Origin: Coriobacteriaceae bacterium
Lineage (GTDB): Bacteria; Actinomycetota; Coriobacteriia; Coriobacteriales; Coriobacteriaceae
Assembly: GCA_902399975.1 (NCBI GenBank)
Contig: CABOHA010000001.1
Span: forward strand, 955,397 to 1,019,396
Direction: 5' to 3'
Length of the DNA: 64,000 bases
The notes beneath the pieces are model-generated. The model saw only the letters and a list, made by a program, of their open reading frames with translations, ran no database searches and was not told the origin of the DNA. The position numbers and the translations under genes were made by a program. Of this stretch, positions 26,794 to 35,271 are shown piece by piece (position 1 is the stretch's first letter; each line of letters opens with the position of its first letter).

Positions 26794-27926
26794 CACCGCT
26801 CCTTAAACGAAAGTTCGATAGTTACCTTGGAAAACGCGACGGTCACGCCGCCGTGAGCGAGCTTCGGGAAGATAAGTTTGCCCCCGCCCGCGAGCGCCGC
26901 GCGCTCGCACACATTGTCGACCCCCACCGTCGCACGCACGAAATCAGATGGCGAAACGCTGCCTTCGACCTGCGACAACTCCTCTGCGGAATACGTCGCA
27001 AGCGGGATATTGCGCGCGCGGCAGAAGGCGAGCAGACCCTCCTCGTGCGCCTTCACGTCGATCGTCGCCGCCTCGCGCACGGCCGAAGGCGAGATGCCCG
27101 CCTGCCCGCACGCGAGAAGAAACGCCTCCCCGATCGCTTCGGCGCACGCACCGCGACGGCACCCTATGCCCGCAACGATGCAGGGCACGACAAGGCGAAG
27201 CGACTCGGGCGCAGGCGCCTGCGCCCGCACGCCCGCCGGCTTCCCCGTCACACCGGCGGGTACGACCTCGCCCGTTGTCTCCGCCGCGCGAACGGACGCA
27301 CCCGCATTCGCGCCAGCGAACGGCGACACGACGATATCGGCCCGAGCGCGGTCGGACGCAATGTCAACCCCCTCAGGCGGCTGTCCCGAAATCGGCATGT
27401 CGGAATAGAGCGCCACGCGCCCGCCCGAAAGCAGCCGCGCCGACACTCGCTTGATGGCCTCGGGATTCGAAACGGCGAGCCCCGCACAGCGCGCCCACGT
27501 ATCCACCGCCCACACGCCGCGGACGTCGGTCGCCGTGGTGATGACGGGGATGGCCCCTGCCGCGCGTGCCACAGTTTGCGCAAGCTCGTTCGCACCGCCC
27601 AAATGCCCCGACAAAAGCGGGACGGCAAAGCGCCCCGCCTCGTCGATCGCCACAACCGCGGAATCGCTTGCCTTCGAGGCGACATGCGGCGCGATCGCCC
27701 GCACGGCGATGCCCGCCGCGCCCACGAACAGGAGCGCGTCCGACGCTTCCCACGCGAGCTCCGTCCATGCGCGAAGGTCGGCCTTCCCCTCGCCGAACCC
27801 GCGCGAAACGGAAACGTCCCAGCCAGGGTCATCTTCACCTGTCTGCGCGCAATCGGAAAGCGCGCGTGCGGTGCGCTCCGCCAACGCATATCCCCTCTCA
27901 GTGAACGCTATGCAGGAAACCCTCAT
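26793..27926 (-). CDS. cbiG: Cobalt-precorrin-5A hydrolase
   Basis: Opens the delta-lactone and releases the C20 unit as acetaldehyde, a step specific to the anaerobic pathway. The 377 residues show the central SGHLGGANELA motif and the C-terminal domain with IVAGIGCRRGACAEAI. An alanine-rich stretch of about 30 residues (around 205-240) joins the domains. Its stop overlaps cbiH and it directly follows cbiL: the cbiL stop is at 27927 and the cbiG start at 27926. Confidence 0.94.
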   Translation of the reverse strand: MRVSCIAFTERGYALAERTARALSDCAQTGEDDPGWDVSVSRGFGEGKADLRAWTELAWEASDALLFVGAAGIAVRAIAPHVASKASDSAVVAIDEAGRFAVPLLSGHLGGANELAQTVARAAGAIPVITTATDVRGVWAVDTWARCAGLAVSNPEAIKRVSARLLSGGRVALYSDMPISGQPPEGVDIASDRARADIVVSPFAGANAGASVRAAETTGEVVPAGVTGKPAGVRAQAPAPESLRLVVPCIVAGIGCRRGACAEAIGEAFLLACGQAGISPSAVREAATIDVKAHEEGLLAFCRARNIPLATYSAEELSQVEGSVSPSDFVRATVGVDNVCERAALAGGGKLIFPKLAHGGVTVAFSKVTIELSFKER

Positions 27927-28616
27927 CTAGCGCACCACCATCGTCGAGAAGTAGCTGCCCCGATCGGGCACATCGTCGACCGAGCGGTACACGCGCTCGC
28001 CCGGAAGCCCACAGTCCTCTACGAGCTCGGCACCGTCGAAGGCGCCCTCCTCGCGAAGGATGCACTTCGTGTCCGCAAGCGAGCGGCGCGCCTTCATGAC
28101 CACCTTCGTCCCCGGCCAGCTGATTGCGCGGCGCACGTCGTCGTAGCCGCCGGGCACGATGTGCAGAGGCGACGACATCTCGGGCGTGAGGTCGCGCTCG
28201 AGCGCCGCGGCGACCGCGCAGAAGCTCGGCACGCCGGGAATGGCGCGCGCCTCGAACCCGCGGGCGCGCACGTCGGGCGCTATGCGCTGGAAGGTGGCGT
28301 AGATGCTCGGGTCCCCCAGGTTCAGCAGCGCGACGTCGCGGACCGCATCCAGGTGCGCGACAAGCTCGCGAACAAGCGAGGCATGCTCGGCCGTGCGGCG
28401 CTCGGCGTCGCGCGTCATCGAGAATCGCACGGGGATCACCGTCTTGCTTGTAAGGTCGACGGCGCCGCGCACGATGTCGAGCGCGACCATGGCCCCGTCC
28501 GCCGTCTGCGGTGCGGCGATGACCGGACACGATTCGATTGTGCGGACGGCCTTGATCGTGAGCAGCTCGGGGTCGCCAGGCCCCGTGCCCACCCCGTACA
28601 GCACGCCTTTACTCAT
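27927..28616 (-). CDS. cbiL: Cobalt-precorrin-2 C20-methyltransferase
   Basis: First dedicated corrin methylation. The 229-residue tetrapyrrole methylase opens GVLYGVGTGPGDPELLTIKA and contains LNLGDPSIYATF and a late KVVMKAR, the CbiL/CobI pattern. The ATG at 28616 is chosen because the longer frame only overlaps cbiD; the true overlap is eight bases. Confidence 0.94.
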   Translation of the reverse strand: MSKGVLYGVGTGPGDPELLTIKAVRTIESCPVIAAPQTADGAMVALDIVRGAVDLTSKTVIPVRFSMTRDAERRTAEHASLVRELVAHLDAVRDVALLNLGDPSIYATFQRIAPDVRARGFEARAIPGVPSFCAVAAALERDLTPEMSSPLHIVPGGYDDVRRAISWPGTKVVMKARRSLADTKCILREEGAFDGAELVEDCGLPGERVYRSVDDVPDRGSYFSTMVVR

Positions 28617-29793
28617 ACGTAGCCCCCAATTCCCCGATAACTGCATCGGCGCCCGACGTGCGGAAAAGCTCTCGGCGCTCGGCGTCGAACACGACCGCGG
28701 CGATGTCGCATGCGCCCGCCGCGCGGCGGCGCAACCTGTCATCGATTGCCGCAGCGAGCGAGGCGCGCGCAGCGTCCCCCACGCCGGCGGCCTCGATTAC
28801 CTCGAGCGCCGCCGTGGTCGTGACCGACGACATGATCTCGCGCACGGTCTTCGCGCCAGCGCCGGCCAAGGCCGCGTGGGCGGCCAGAATCTCCGCGCGG
28901 CAGTCGGCGGTACGCGAATGGGTGTCCATGATGCCGCCCGCGACCTTCACTAGCTTGCCGATGTGTCCCACAAGAAGGACATTGGTAAATCCCTCGCGAA
29001 CGCAGCAATCAATCGCATCGCCCACAAAGTTGGAGATGAAGACCACCGGCGCACCGTTTAGGTGGAAATGCCCCGAGATGAACTGCCCGCCGTAGTTGCC
29101 GGGCGTGAGCACGACTCCGCGCCGCCCCATAGCCGCATGCTGCCGGATCTCGAGCTCGATGCTGTCGCGCAAGGCAGCGAGGCTGCGCGGCTCGACGATG
29201 CCCGTCGTGCCCAGGATGGAGATGCCGTCCTCTATCCCCAGGTGCGGGTTGAAGGTCTTTTCGGCAAGGGCAACACCCTCGGGTACCGAAATCGTCACAG
29301 CAATATTTCCAGAAAAGCCGTGCGCGGCGCACACCTCGCGCACCGCCGAAGTGATCATCGCGCGCGGCGTCGCGTTGATGGCGGCCGCCCCCACCGGCTG
29401 CTCGAGCCCGGGCAACGTCACGCGCCCCACGCCCACGCCGCCATCGACGGAAACTTCCGATTCGCGCGCGGGCACGCCCTTGCTGCCCGCAGCGCCCGTG
29501 CCCGGCCCCGCATGTTCCACGAGCGCGTACACGAGCACGCCGTCGGTCACATCGGCATCGTCGCCTGCGTCCTTTCGCACGGCGCACTGGGCGCACCCCT
29601 CGCCGATGCATACGTCGACCACGTCCGTCTCGACGGGCAGCCCGCCGGGGGTGACGATCGACACGCGGCCCACGGTCTTTCGTGACAAGAGCATCTCGCA
29701 GGCCGCCTTCGCCGCGAGAGCGGCGCAGCTCCCCGTGGTGTAGCCGCAGCGCAGGCGGGTCGTCCCGGTATATATGTAGTGCTCGAAGGCCAC
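28609..29793 (-). CDS. cbiD: Cobalt-precorrin-5B C1-methyltransferase
   Basis: Methylates C1 in the anaerobic pathway. The 394-residue product has LRCGYTTGSCAALAAKAA at the N-terminus, GIVEPRS, and GNYGGQFI, all CbiD hallmarks. The most plausible start is a GTG at 29793, one base after the cbiF stop, giving VAFEHYIYTGTTRLRCGYTTG; the open frame upstream is shadow sequence. Confidence 0.92.
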   Translation of the reverse strand: MAFEHYIYTGTTRLRCGYTTGSCAALAAKAACEMLLSRKTVGRVSIVTPGGLPVETDVVDVCIGEGCAQCAVRKDAGDDADVTDGVLVYALVEHAGPGTGAAGSKGVPARESEVSVDGGVGVGRVTLPGLEQPVGAAAINATPRAMITSAVREVCAAHGFSGNIAVTISVPEGVALAEKTFNPHLGIEDGISILGTTGIVEPRSLAALRDSIELEIRQHAAMGRRGVVLTPGNYGGQFISGHFHLNGAPVVFISNFVGDAIDCCVREGFTNVLLVGHIGKLVKVAGGIMDTHSRTADCRAEILAAHAALAGAGAKTVREIMSSVTTTAALEVIEAAGVGDAARASLAAAIDDRLRRRAAGACDIAAVVFDAERRELFRTSGADAVIGELGATYE

Positions 29794-29794
29794 G

Positions 29795-30586
29795 CTAGCT
29801 GCTCGCCTTTCGATACCCCGTGGCAAACGAAGGGTCGTAAAGCTTGCTGCGCTCGTACGACTCCGCTTGCGCGCCGTTGTGCGCAAGCCCGCCACGAGCT
29901 CCGAGCACGCGGCCCACCACCACGAGCGCCGTGCGGTCGATGCCCTCTCGCGCGCCCGCATCGGCGAGCGTGCCCACTGTGCAGCGCACCACGCGCTCCT
30001 CAGGCCAGGTCGCCTTGAACACGAGCGCCGCCGGCTCGTCGGAGCTGCGGCCCGCGCCCAAAAGCTCGGCGGAAAGCTCGGCGAGCATACCCGAGCTCAG
30101 GAAGATGACCATAGTCGAGCCGCTTTCCGCCATGGTGCGCATGCCCTCGCCCGCGGGCATGGGGGTACGTCCGGAAAGCCGCGTGATCACGACCGACTGG
30201 CTGATTCCCGGCAGCGTGTATTCCTGGCGAAGCGCCGCCGCGGCACCGCAAAAGCTCGACACGCCGGGCACCAACTCGTAGTCCACGCCGCGCGCGTCGA
30301 GCGCGTCCATCTGCTCCTGGATGGCGCCGTACAGGCACGGGTCGCCCGTGTGCAGGCGCACCACTTCCTCGCCCCGCGCATCTGCCGCGCACATCACGTC
30401 GAGCACTTCCTCCAAGGTCATGTGCGCGCTGTCGTAGACGACGCAGGATTCCTTGCACTCGGCGAGCAGCTCGGGATTCACAAGGCTTCCCGCCCAAACG
30501 ACTACGTCGGCCGCGCGCAGAAGGCGCGCCCCGCGCAGCGTGATAAGGTCGGCGGCGCCCGAGCCTGCGCCAACGATATGAATCAT
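29795..30586 (-). CDS. cbiF: Cobalt-precorrin-4 C11-methyltransferase
   Basis: First gene of the 17-gene minus-strand operon. The 263-residue tetrapyrrole methylase opens MIHIVGAGSGAADLITLRG and shows VVWAGSLVNPELL, LHTGDPCLYGAIQEQMD and VPGVSSFCGAAAALRQE, matching CbiF/CobM. ATG at 30586 has GGAAGG upstream. The leader between this start and the divergent riboswitch is about 230 bases; I see no riboswitch core on this strand. Confidence 0.95.
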   Translation of the reverse strand: MIHIVGAGSGAADLITLRGARLLRAADVVVWAGSLVNPELLAECKESCVVYDSAHMTLEEVLDVMCAADARGEEVVRLHTGDPCLYGAIQEQMDALDARGVDYELVPGVSSFCGAAAALRQEYTLPGISQSVVITRLSGRTPMPAGEGMRTMAESGSTMVIFLSSGMLAELSAELLGAGRSSDEPAALVFKATWPEERVVRCTVGTLADAGAREGIDRTALVVVGRVLGARGGLAHNGAQAESYERSKLYDPSFATGYRKASS

Positions 30587-30814
30587 CCGAGCCTTCCCTT
30601 CCCGTTTCTCATCGCAACCGTTTACGCCGCCATTCGCGCAGCGGGCAAAACACGGCGCCTGCGGCAGCAATCGGCGCAAATACGCAGGCAGGAGGCGCAA
30701 TGCCGCCCGCGCTGGCTTTGACACGTTCACAAGTGCCCACTATCATAGTAAAAGTTTCGGCAACGAGCATATGACAATCGGATAAAAGGAAATGACCGGC
30801 GCGGCGCCTGCACA

Positions 30815-30950
30815 GCCCGCGCTGGCTTGCGGAGGGAACCAGGTGGGAATCCTGGGCAAGGGACATTACTGTATAGGACGCGCGGGCGAACCGCCTCGCG
30901 CCCCAAGCCAGACTGCTTCGCCTTTTCCTCACGGCATCGCCGTGGCGTTA
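30815..30950 (+). promoter_or_regulatory. Cobalamin riboswitch
   Basis: The core reads GGAGGGAACCAGGTGGGAAT with the paired CCTGG, then the ACTGTA box (about 30867-30872), a GC-rich stem around 30878-30903, and CAAGCCAGACTGC, an equivalent of the 3' conserved segment; a GCATCGCC-type loop follows. It precedes the exported chelatase gene by about 95 bases. CCTTTTCCTC at 30921-30930 is nearly complementary to the ribosome site GAGGAAAGG at 31029-31037, which suggests control of translation initiation; no convincing terminator is seen. Confidence 0.85.
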
Positions 30951-31044
30951 GCTCCTTGTGAACCCCGAGGGGTGCGCTTTTCTTTCGCTTGTGCCGACAA
31001 GCAACTGTCGCCGGGGGACCGGCAAACCGAGGAAAGGAAAAACC

Positions 31045-31971
31045 ATGTCCGACCAGATGTCACGCCGCGGCTTCATGGGCGCCGCAGCAACCGGAGCCGT
31101 CGCGCTCGCCGGAGTCGCGCTCGCGGGCTGCTCCAACACCTCCGCGAGTTCCGAGAAATCTAGTGAAAAGGAGAAGGCCGCGAAGCCGGTCATCCTCGTC
31201 ACGAGCTTCGGCACGAGCTACAACGACTCGCGCCACATCACCATCGGCGCCATCGAAGACGCTATCCGCGAGAAGTACTGGCAGGACTACGACATCCGCC
31301 GCGCCTTCACCGCGCAGATCATCATCGACAAGCTGAAGAAGCGCGACGGCATCACGATCGACAACATGACCGAGGCGCTTGACCGCTGCGTGGAAGACGG
31401 CGTGAAGGAAATCGTCGTGCAGCCGACGCATCTCATGGCTGGCCTGGAATACGCCGACGTGAAAGACGAACTCGACAAGTACGCCGACAAGTTCGACAAG
31501 ATCTCGCTCGGCGACCCGCTGCTCACCTCCGACGACGACTACAAAAAGGTGGCCGCAGCCATTAAGGAGAACATGGCGTCCTTCGACGACGGCGAGACGG
31601 CGCTGTGCCTCATGGGCCACGGCACCGAAGCCGATTCCAACGCCGACTATGCCAAGATGCAGGAAGTGTTCAAGAACGAGGGTTTGACGCAGTTCTTCGT
31701 CGGCACCGTCGAGGCTGAACCGACCTGCGAGGATGTTATCGCCTCCGCGAGCGCCGCAGGCTACAAGAAGGCCGTGCTCGCGCCGTTCATGGTGGTCGCG
31801 GGTGACCACGCGAACAACGACATGGCAGACGAGACCGACCCCGACAGCTGGGCTGCGAAGTTCGTGGCCGCCGGCTTCGAAGTGACGTGCCTGCTCCAGG
31901 GTCTGGGACAGAACGTCGCGGTCGACGACATCTACGTCTCGCACGTGGACGACGCCATCGCCAAGCTGTAA
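31045..31971 (+). CDS. cbiK: Sirohydrochlorin cobaltochelatase family protein, exported lipoprotein
   Basis: CbiK-type chelatases insert cobalt into sirohydrochlorin. The 308-residue protein has the family start ILVTSFGTSYNDSRH after the signal, MGHGTEADSN and APFMVVAGDHANNDM with the expected metal histidines. Unlike cytosolic CbiK it starts with a twin-arginine-like SRRGFMG, a hydrophobic stretch and the lipobox LAGC (Cys about residue 30), so it should sit outside the membrane as a lipoprotein. Exported CbiK homologues are known in Desulfovibrio, and a related Porphyromonas lipoprotein handles haem. The start follows GGAAAGG; the earlier in-frame codon at 30958 lies in the riboswitch leader. 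Confidence 0.88.
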   Translation: MSDQMSRRGFMGAAATGAVALAGVALAGCSNTSASSEKSSEKEKAAKPVILVTSFGTSYNDSRHITIGAIEDAIREKYWQDYDIRRAFTAQIIIDKLKKRDGITIDNMTEALDRCVEDGVKEIVVQPTHLMAGLEYADVKDELDKYADKFDKISLGDPLLTSDDDYKKVAAAIKENMASFDDGETALCLMGHGTEADSNADYAKMQEVFKNEGLTQFFVGTVEAEPTCEDVIASASAAGYKKAVLAPFMVVAGDHANNDMADETDPDSWAAKFVAAGFEVTCLLQGLGQNVAVDDIYVSHVDDAIAKL

Positions 31972-31980
31972 ACTCGCCGC

Positions 31981-32054
31981 GCACGGGGGCGCCGGTCGCG
32001 TCCCCGTGCAACGGGCATGCGCCTTTCCCCGACTGACGACGCATGCCCGTTGCA
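31981..32054 (+). other. Two tandem hairpins between cbiK and the lipoprotein gene
   Basis: GCACGGGG pairs with CCCCGTGC (31981-31988 with 32002-32009), and a perfect 15-bp stem (32007-32021 with 32040-32054) follows with an 18-base loop. They share bases at 32007-32009, so only one may form fully at a time. There is no T-run; partial termination or mRNA stabilisation of the upstream message is possible. Confidence 0.6.
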
Positions 32055-32116
32055 TTCGCATCCCGACCGCCCACCGCACGGCACGGGCGGTCGAAGCGAT
32101 TGAAAGGAACCCCTCC

Positions 32117-32650
32117 ATGTTGAAGAAAACCCTCGTCTTCGCCCTGTCGGCGGCGCTTTGCGCGTTCTCGCTCGCCGGCTGCGCCGGAAATTCAATCGAC
32201 AGCGCAAAGGCAAGCGATGCCGATTCCCAGGAAAAGACCGAACAGGCGGCCGATGCGCCCGCGGGCGCAAGCGCTGCCCCCATCACCGCCGACAAGGTGG
32301 CCGACGGCACCTATCCAATCACCGTAGATTCCAGCTCGAACATGTTCAGGATCGTGGACGCCCAGCTCATCGTGGAAAACGGCTCCATGCACTGCGTGAT
32401 GACGCTTTCCGGCACGGGCTACGGCAAGCTCTTCATGGGCACGGGCGACGAGGCTGCCGCCGCGAGCGAGGCCGACTTCATCCCCTATGTGGAAAACACG
32501 GAAGGCAAGTACACCTACGACGTGCCCGTTGATGCGCTCGACGAGGACACCGCCTGTGCCGCGTGGAGTATTAGAAAAGAGCAGTGGTACGACCGCACAC
32601 TTGTGTTCGAATCCGCCGGCGTCGATCTGCGCGCCGACGCACTGAAGTAA
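32117..32650 (+). CDS. Small lipoprotein, NEAT-like, probable ligand binding
   Basis: The 177-residue protein has a signal peptide with lipobox LAGC (Cys about residue 22), an Asp/Ala/Ser-rich spacer, and one compact domain (about 55-170: DGTYPITVDSSSNMFRIVDA, VMTLSGTGYGKLFMG). The pattern of DGTY plus alternating beta strands recalls NEAT-like iron-transport-associated domains, but I cannot identify the ligand. It stands between the exported chelatase and the solute-binding protein, so a role in passing a metal or tetrapyrrole is plausible. GAAAGGA precedes the ATG at 32117. Confidence 0.65.
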   Translation: MLKKTLVFALSAALCAFSLAGCAGNSIDSAKASDADSQEKTEQAADAPAGASAAPITADKVADGTYPITVDSSSNMFRIVDAQLIVENGSMHCVMTLSGTGYGKLFMGTGDEAAAASEADFIPYVENTEGKYTYDVPVDALDEDTACAAWSIRKEQWYDRTLVFESAGVDLRADALK

Positions 32651-32654
32651 CGCC

Positions 32655-34226
32655 ATGCGGTCGATTCTTCCCAAGGGGGAAAACAGGAAGCTCCACAGCA
32701 TCGCGGCGCGCGCGATCGCCTGCGTTCTCGTCGCCCTGCTCGCGCTTCCCTTCGCGGGGTGCAGTGCGAGCCCGAACGCGACCGGTGGCACGGCGGGCTC
32801 TCAGGAATACACGGTGAGCGTCTCGCTTTCCGGCGGGTCAGGGCGCGCAAGCATCGCCTCACCCACCACAATTGTGAAGGATGGCGACACCTACACCGCG
32901 ACCATCACCTGGTCGAGTTCGAACTACGACAAGATGACCGTCGACGGCGTGGACTACGCGCCCGTAAACGACGGCGGCAACTCCACGTTCGAGATACCCG
33001 TCACGCTCGACGAGGACATCGCCGTGTCGGCCGAGACCGTCGCCATGTCGACGCCGCACACCATCGACTACACGCTCCACTTCGACTCATCCACCATGAA
33101 GGAGAAATCGGGCGACGATGCAAGCGGCGGCTCCCCTGCGGGAACGGCTTCAAGCGCCGCGGCCGACTTCCACAACGCCGATTTGGGCTGCGGCTGGGAG
33201 CCGACGGGAGCGCTTCAGCTTGAATACGCCGAGCACTTCACTGTCGACGAGTTCGAAGGCGGCCTGCGGCTTATCTGCGTTTCGAACGGGGAGCGCTTCC
33301 TCGTGGTGCCGCAAGATGCGAAGGTACCTGATGGGTTAAGCTCCGACATCGCGGTCATAAGGCGCCCCGCCGACAAGGTGTACCTCGTGTCGTCGGCGAC
33401 GATGTGCCTGGTCGACGCGCTCGATGCGAACGACAATATCTTAATGTCGGGCACGAAAGCCGACGATTGCTCGGTCGCGGGCTTCAAAAGCGCGCTCGGA
33501 AGTGGGGCGATCGCCTACGGCGGCAAGTACAGCGCGCCCGACTACGAGCGAATATCGGCCTCGGGCTGCACGCTCGCCATCGAGAACACCATGATCAACC
33601 ACACGCCCGATGTGAAGGAAAAGCTGCAGAAGCTCGGGCTCGTCGTGCTCACCGAACAGTCGTCGAGCGAGCCCAAAGCACTCGGGCGCGTCGAGTGGAT
33701 TAAGCTTTTCGGCGTCCTGTTCGACAAGGAAGACGAGGCCACGCACCTGTTCAACGAGCAGAAGGCCCGCGTCGAGCAAACGTCGGGGCTCGCGTCGTCA
33801 GGTAAAACCGTGGCGTATTTCTACATTAACTCGAACGGGGCCGCCGTCACGCGGCGGGCGGGCGACTACGTGGCGCAGATGATCGAGCTTGCAGGCGGCA
33901 GCTACGCGCTCGATGACGCGCAGACGGCGTCGACGTCAGGTTCGTCAGTAACGCTCGAAATGGAGCGCTTCTACGCGACAGCGAAGGATGCCGACATCAT
34001 CGTCTACAACGGCACCATCGACGAATCGGTTGCCACCTTGAACGACTTCGTAGGCAAAAACGCGCTATTGTCGCAGTTCAAAGCCGTGAAGAACGGCAAC
34101 GTCTGGGTCACAAGCGCCGACATGTACCAGCAGATGACTTCTACCGCCGACATTATCGACGAGCTGCACGGGGCGTTCACCGGCGATGACGCGAGCGACT
34201 TCCATTATCTGAGGAAGCTCGGCTAG
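32655..34226 (+). CDS. ABC transporter solute-binding lipoprotein with NEAT-like N-terminal domain
   Basis: A 523-residue lipoprotein (lipobox FAGC, Cys about residue 36). Residues 50-155 form a beta-rich domain (YTVSVSLSGGSGRASIASPT, YDKMTVDGVDYAPVN, STPHTIDYTLHFDSS) of the kind often fused to iron or haem binding proteins. Residues 190-520 form a PF01497-type binding domain like BtuF/FhuD. It starts four bases after the previous stop and is followed by permease and ATPase genes. The riboswitch upstream argues for a corrinoid, cobalt chelate or related tetrapyrrole; an iron complex cannot be excluded. Confidence 0.8.
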   Translation: MRSILPKGENRKLHSIAARAIACVLVALLALPFAGCSASPNATGGTAGSQEYTVSVSLSGGSGRASIASPTTIVKDGDTYTATITWSSSNYDKMTVDGVDYAPVNDGGNSTFEIPVTLDEDIAVSAETVAMSTPHTIDYTLHFDSSTMKEKSGDDASGGSPAGTASSAAADFHNADLGCGWEPTGALQLEYAEHFTVDEFEGGLRLICVSNGERFLVVPQDAKVPDGLSSDIAVIRRPADKVYLVSSATMCLVDALDANDNILMSGTKADDCSVAGFKSALGSGAIAYGGKYSAPDYERISASGCTLAIENTMINHTPDVKEKLQKLGLVVLTEQSSSEPKALGRVEWIKLFGVLFDKEDEATHLFNEQKARVEQTSGLASSGKTVAYFYINSNGAAVTRRAGDYVAQMIELAGGSYALDDAQTASTSGSSVTLEMERFYATAKDADIIVYNGTIDESVATLNDFVGKNALLSQFKAVKNGNVWVTSADMYQQMTSTADIIDELHGAFTGDDASDFHYLRKLG

Positions 34227-34230
34227 CACC

Positions 34231-35271
34231 ATGAGAAGCCGACTTTCCATGGCATACGACGAATCGGGGCGCGCCGCGCGGTGTCGCGTCGTGACGGCGC
34301 TGCTCGCTGTTGCCCTCATCGTGCTCGTCGGGACCAACCTGTGCATCGGGAGCGTGCTCGTGCCCGCAGACCACATCCCCGGCATCCTTTCGGGCGGCGC
34401 GGCCAATTCCATGGAAAGCCAGGTCATCTGGGAGATTCGACTGCCGCGCGTACTTTCAGCCGTGCTTCTCGGCGGGGCACTTTCGCTCTCCGGGTTCCTG
34501 CTGCAGACGTTTTTCAACAACCCCATCGCCGACCCGTTCATCTTAGGCGTCTCCTCGGGCGCAAAGTTCGTCGTCGCGCTTACGATGATCGTACTTCTGG
34601 GCGCAAACCAGGCCATGTCCTCGCCGGCCATGGTGGCCGCAGCGTTTCTGGGCTCGCTTATCACCATCGGTTTCGTGCTCCTCATTGCACGGCGCATAAG
34701 TTCCATGGCCATGCTCATCGTGGCGGGCGTCATGGTGGGATACATCTGCTCGGCGGCGACGAACTTCCTCATCGCCTTCGCCGACGACCAGTCCATCGTG
34801 AACCTGCACAACTGGTCTTTGGGTAGCTTCTCGGGTTCGAGCTGGGACGACGTCGCGGTCATCACGGTCGTGGTGATCACCGTAAGCGCATGCGTATTCG
34901 CGATATCGAAGCCCCTTTCCGCCTTCCAGCTGGGAGAGGCCTACGCGAAAAGCGTCGGCGTGAACGTCGCACGCTTCCGCGTGGCGCTCGTCCTTCTAGC
35001 GAGCATGCTCTCCGCCTGCGTGACCGCGTTCGCTGGTCCGGTGTCGTTCGTAGGCATTGCGGTTCCGCATCTCGTGAAGTCGGCGCTAAAGTCGTCGAAG
35101 CCCATCCGCGTGATTCCTGCGTGCTTCTTGGGAGGCGCCATCTTCTGCGCGGGCTGCGATTTGATCGCGCGCACACTGTTCTCTCCCGTCGAACTTTCCA
35201 TCAGCGCTGTCACCGCCATCTTCGGCGCGCCGGTGGTTATCGCGCTCATGTTGAAGAAGCGGGTGAGGTAG
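34231..35271 (+). CDS. FecCD-family ABC permease
   Basis: Membrane subunit of the importer; 346 residues with about nine to ten hydrophobic helices. LPRVLSAVLLGGALSLSGFL and NNPIADPFILGVSSGA are the family's standard early motifs, and VSFVGIAVPHLVK lies in the ATPase-contact region. The start is four bases after the preceding stop, and its TAG directly abuts the ATG of the ATPase gene. Confidence 0.92.
   Translation: MRSRLSMAYDESGRAARCRVVTALLAVALIVLVGTNLCIGSVLVPADHIPGILSGGAANSMESQVIWEIRLPRVLSAVLLGGALSLSGFLLQTFFNNPIADPFILGVSSGAKFVVALTMIVLLGANQAMSSPAMVAAAFLGSLITIGFVLLIARRISSMAMLIVAGVMVGYICSAATNFLIAFADDQSIVNLHNWSLGSFSGSSWDDVAVITVVVITVSACVFAISKPLSAFQLGEAYAKSVGVNVARFRVALVLLASMLSACVTAFAGPVSFVGIAVPHLVKSALKSSKPIRVIPACFLGGAIFCAGCDLIARTLFSPVELSISAVTAIFGAPVVIALMLKKRVR

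Noticed and set aside
30587..30780. Cobalamin riboswitch on the minus strand before cbiF
   Set aside because: A CCTCCTGCCTGC-like stretch is present, but the aptamer core (GGTGnnAnTCC and the CTGT box) is not visible on that strand.
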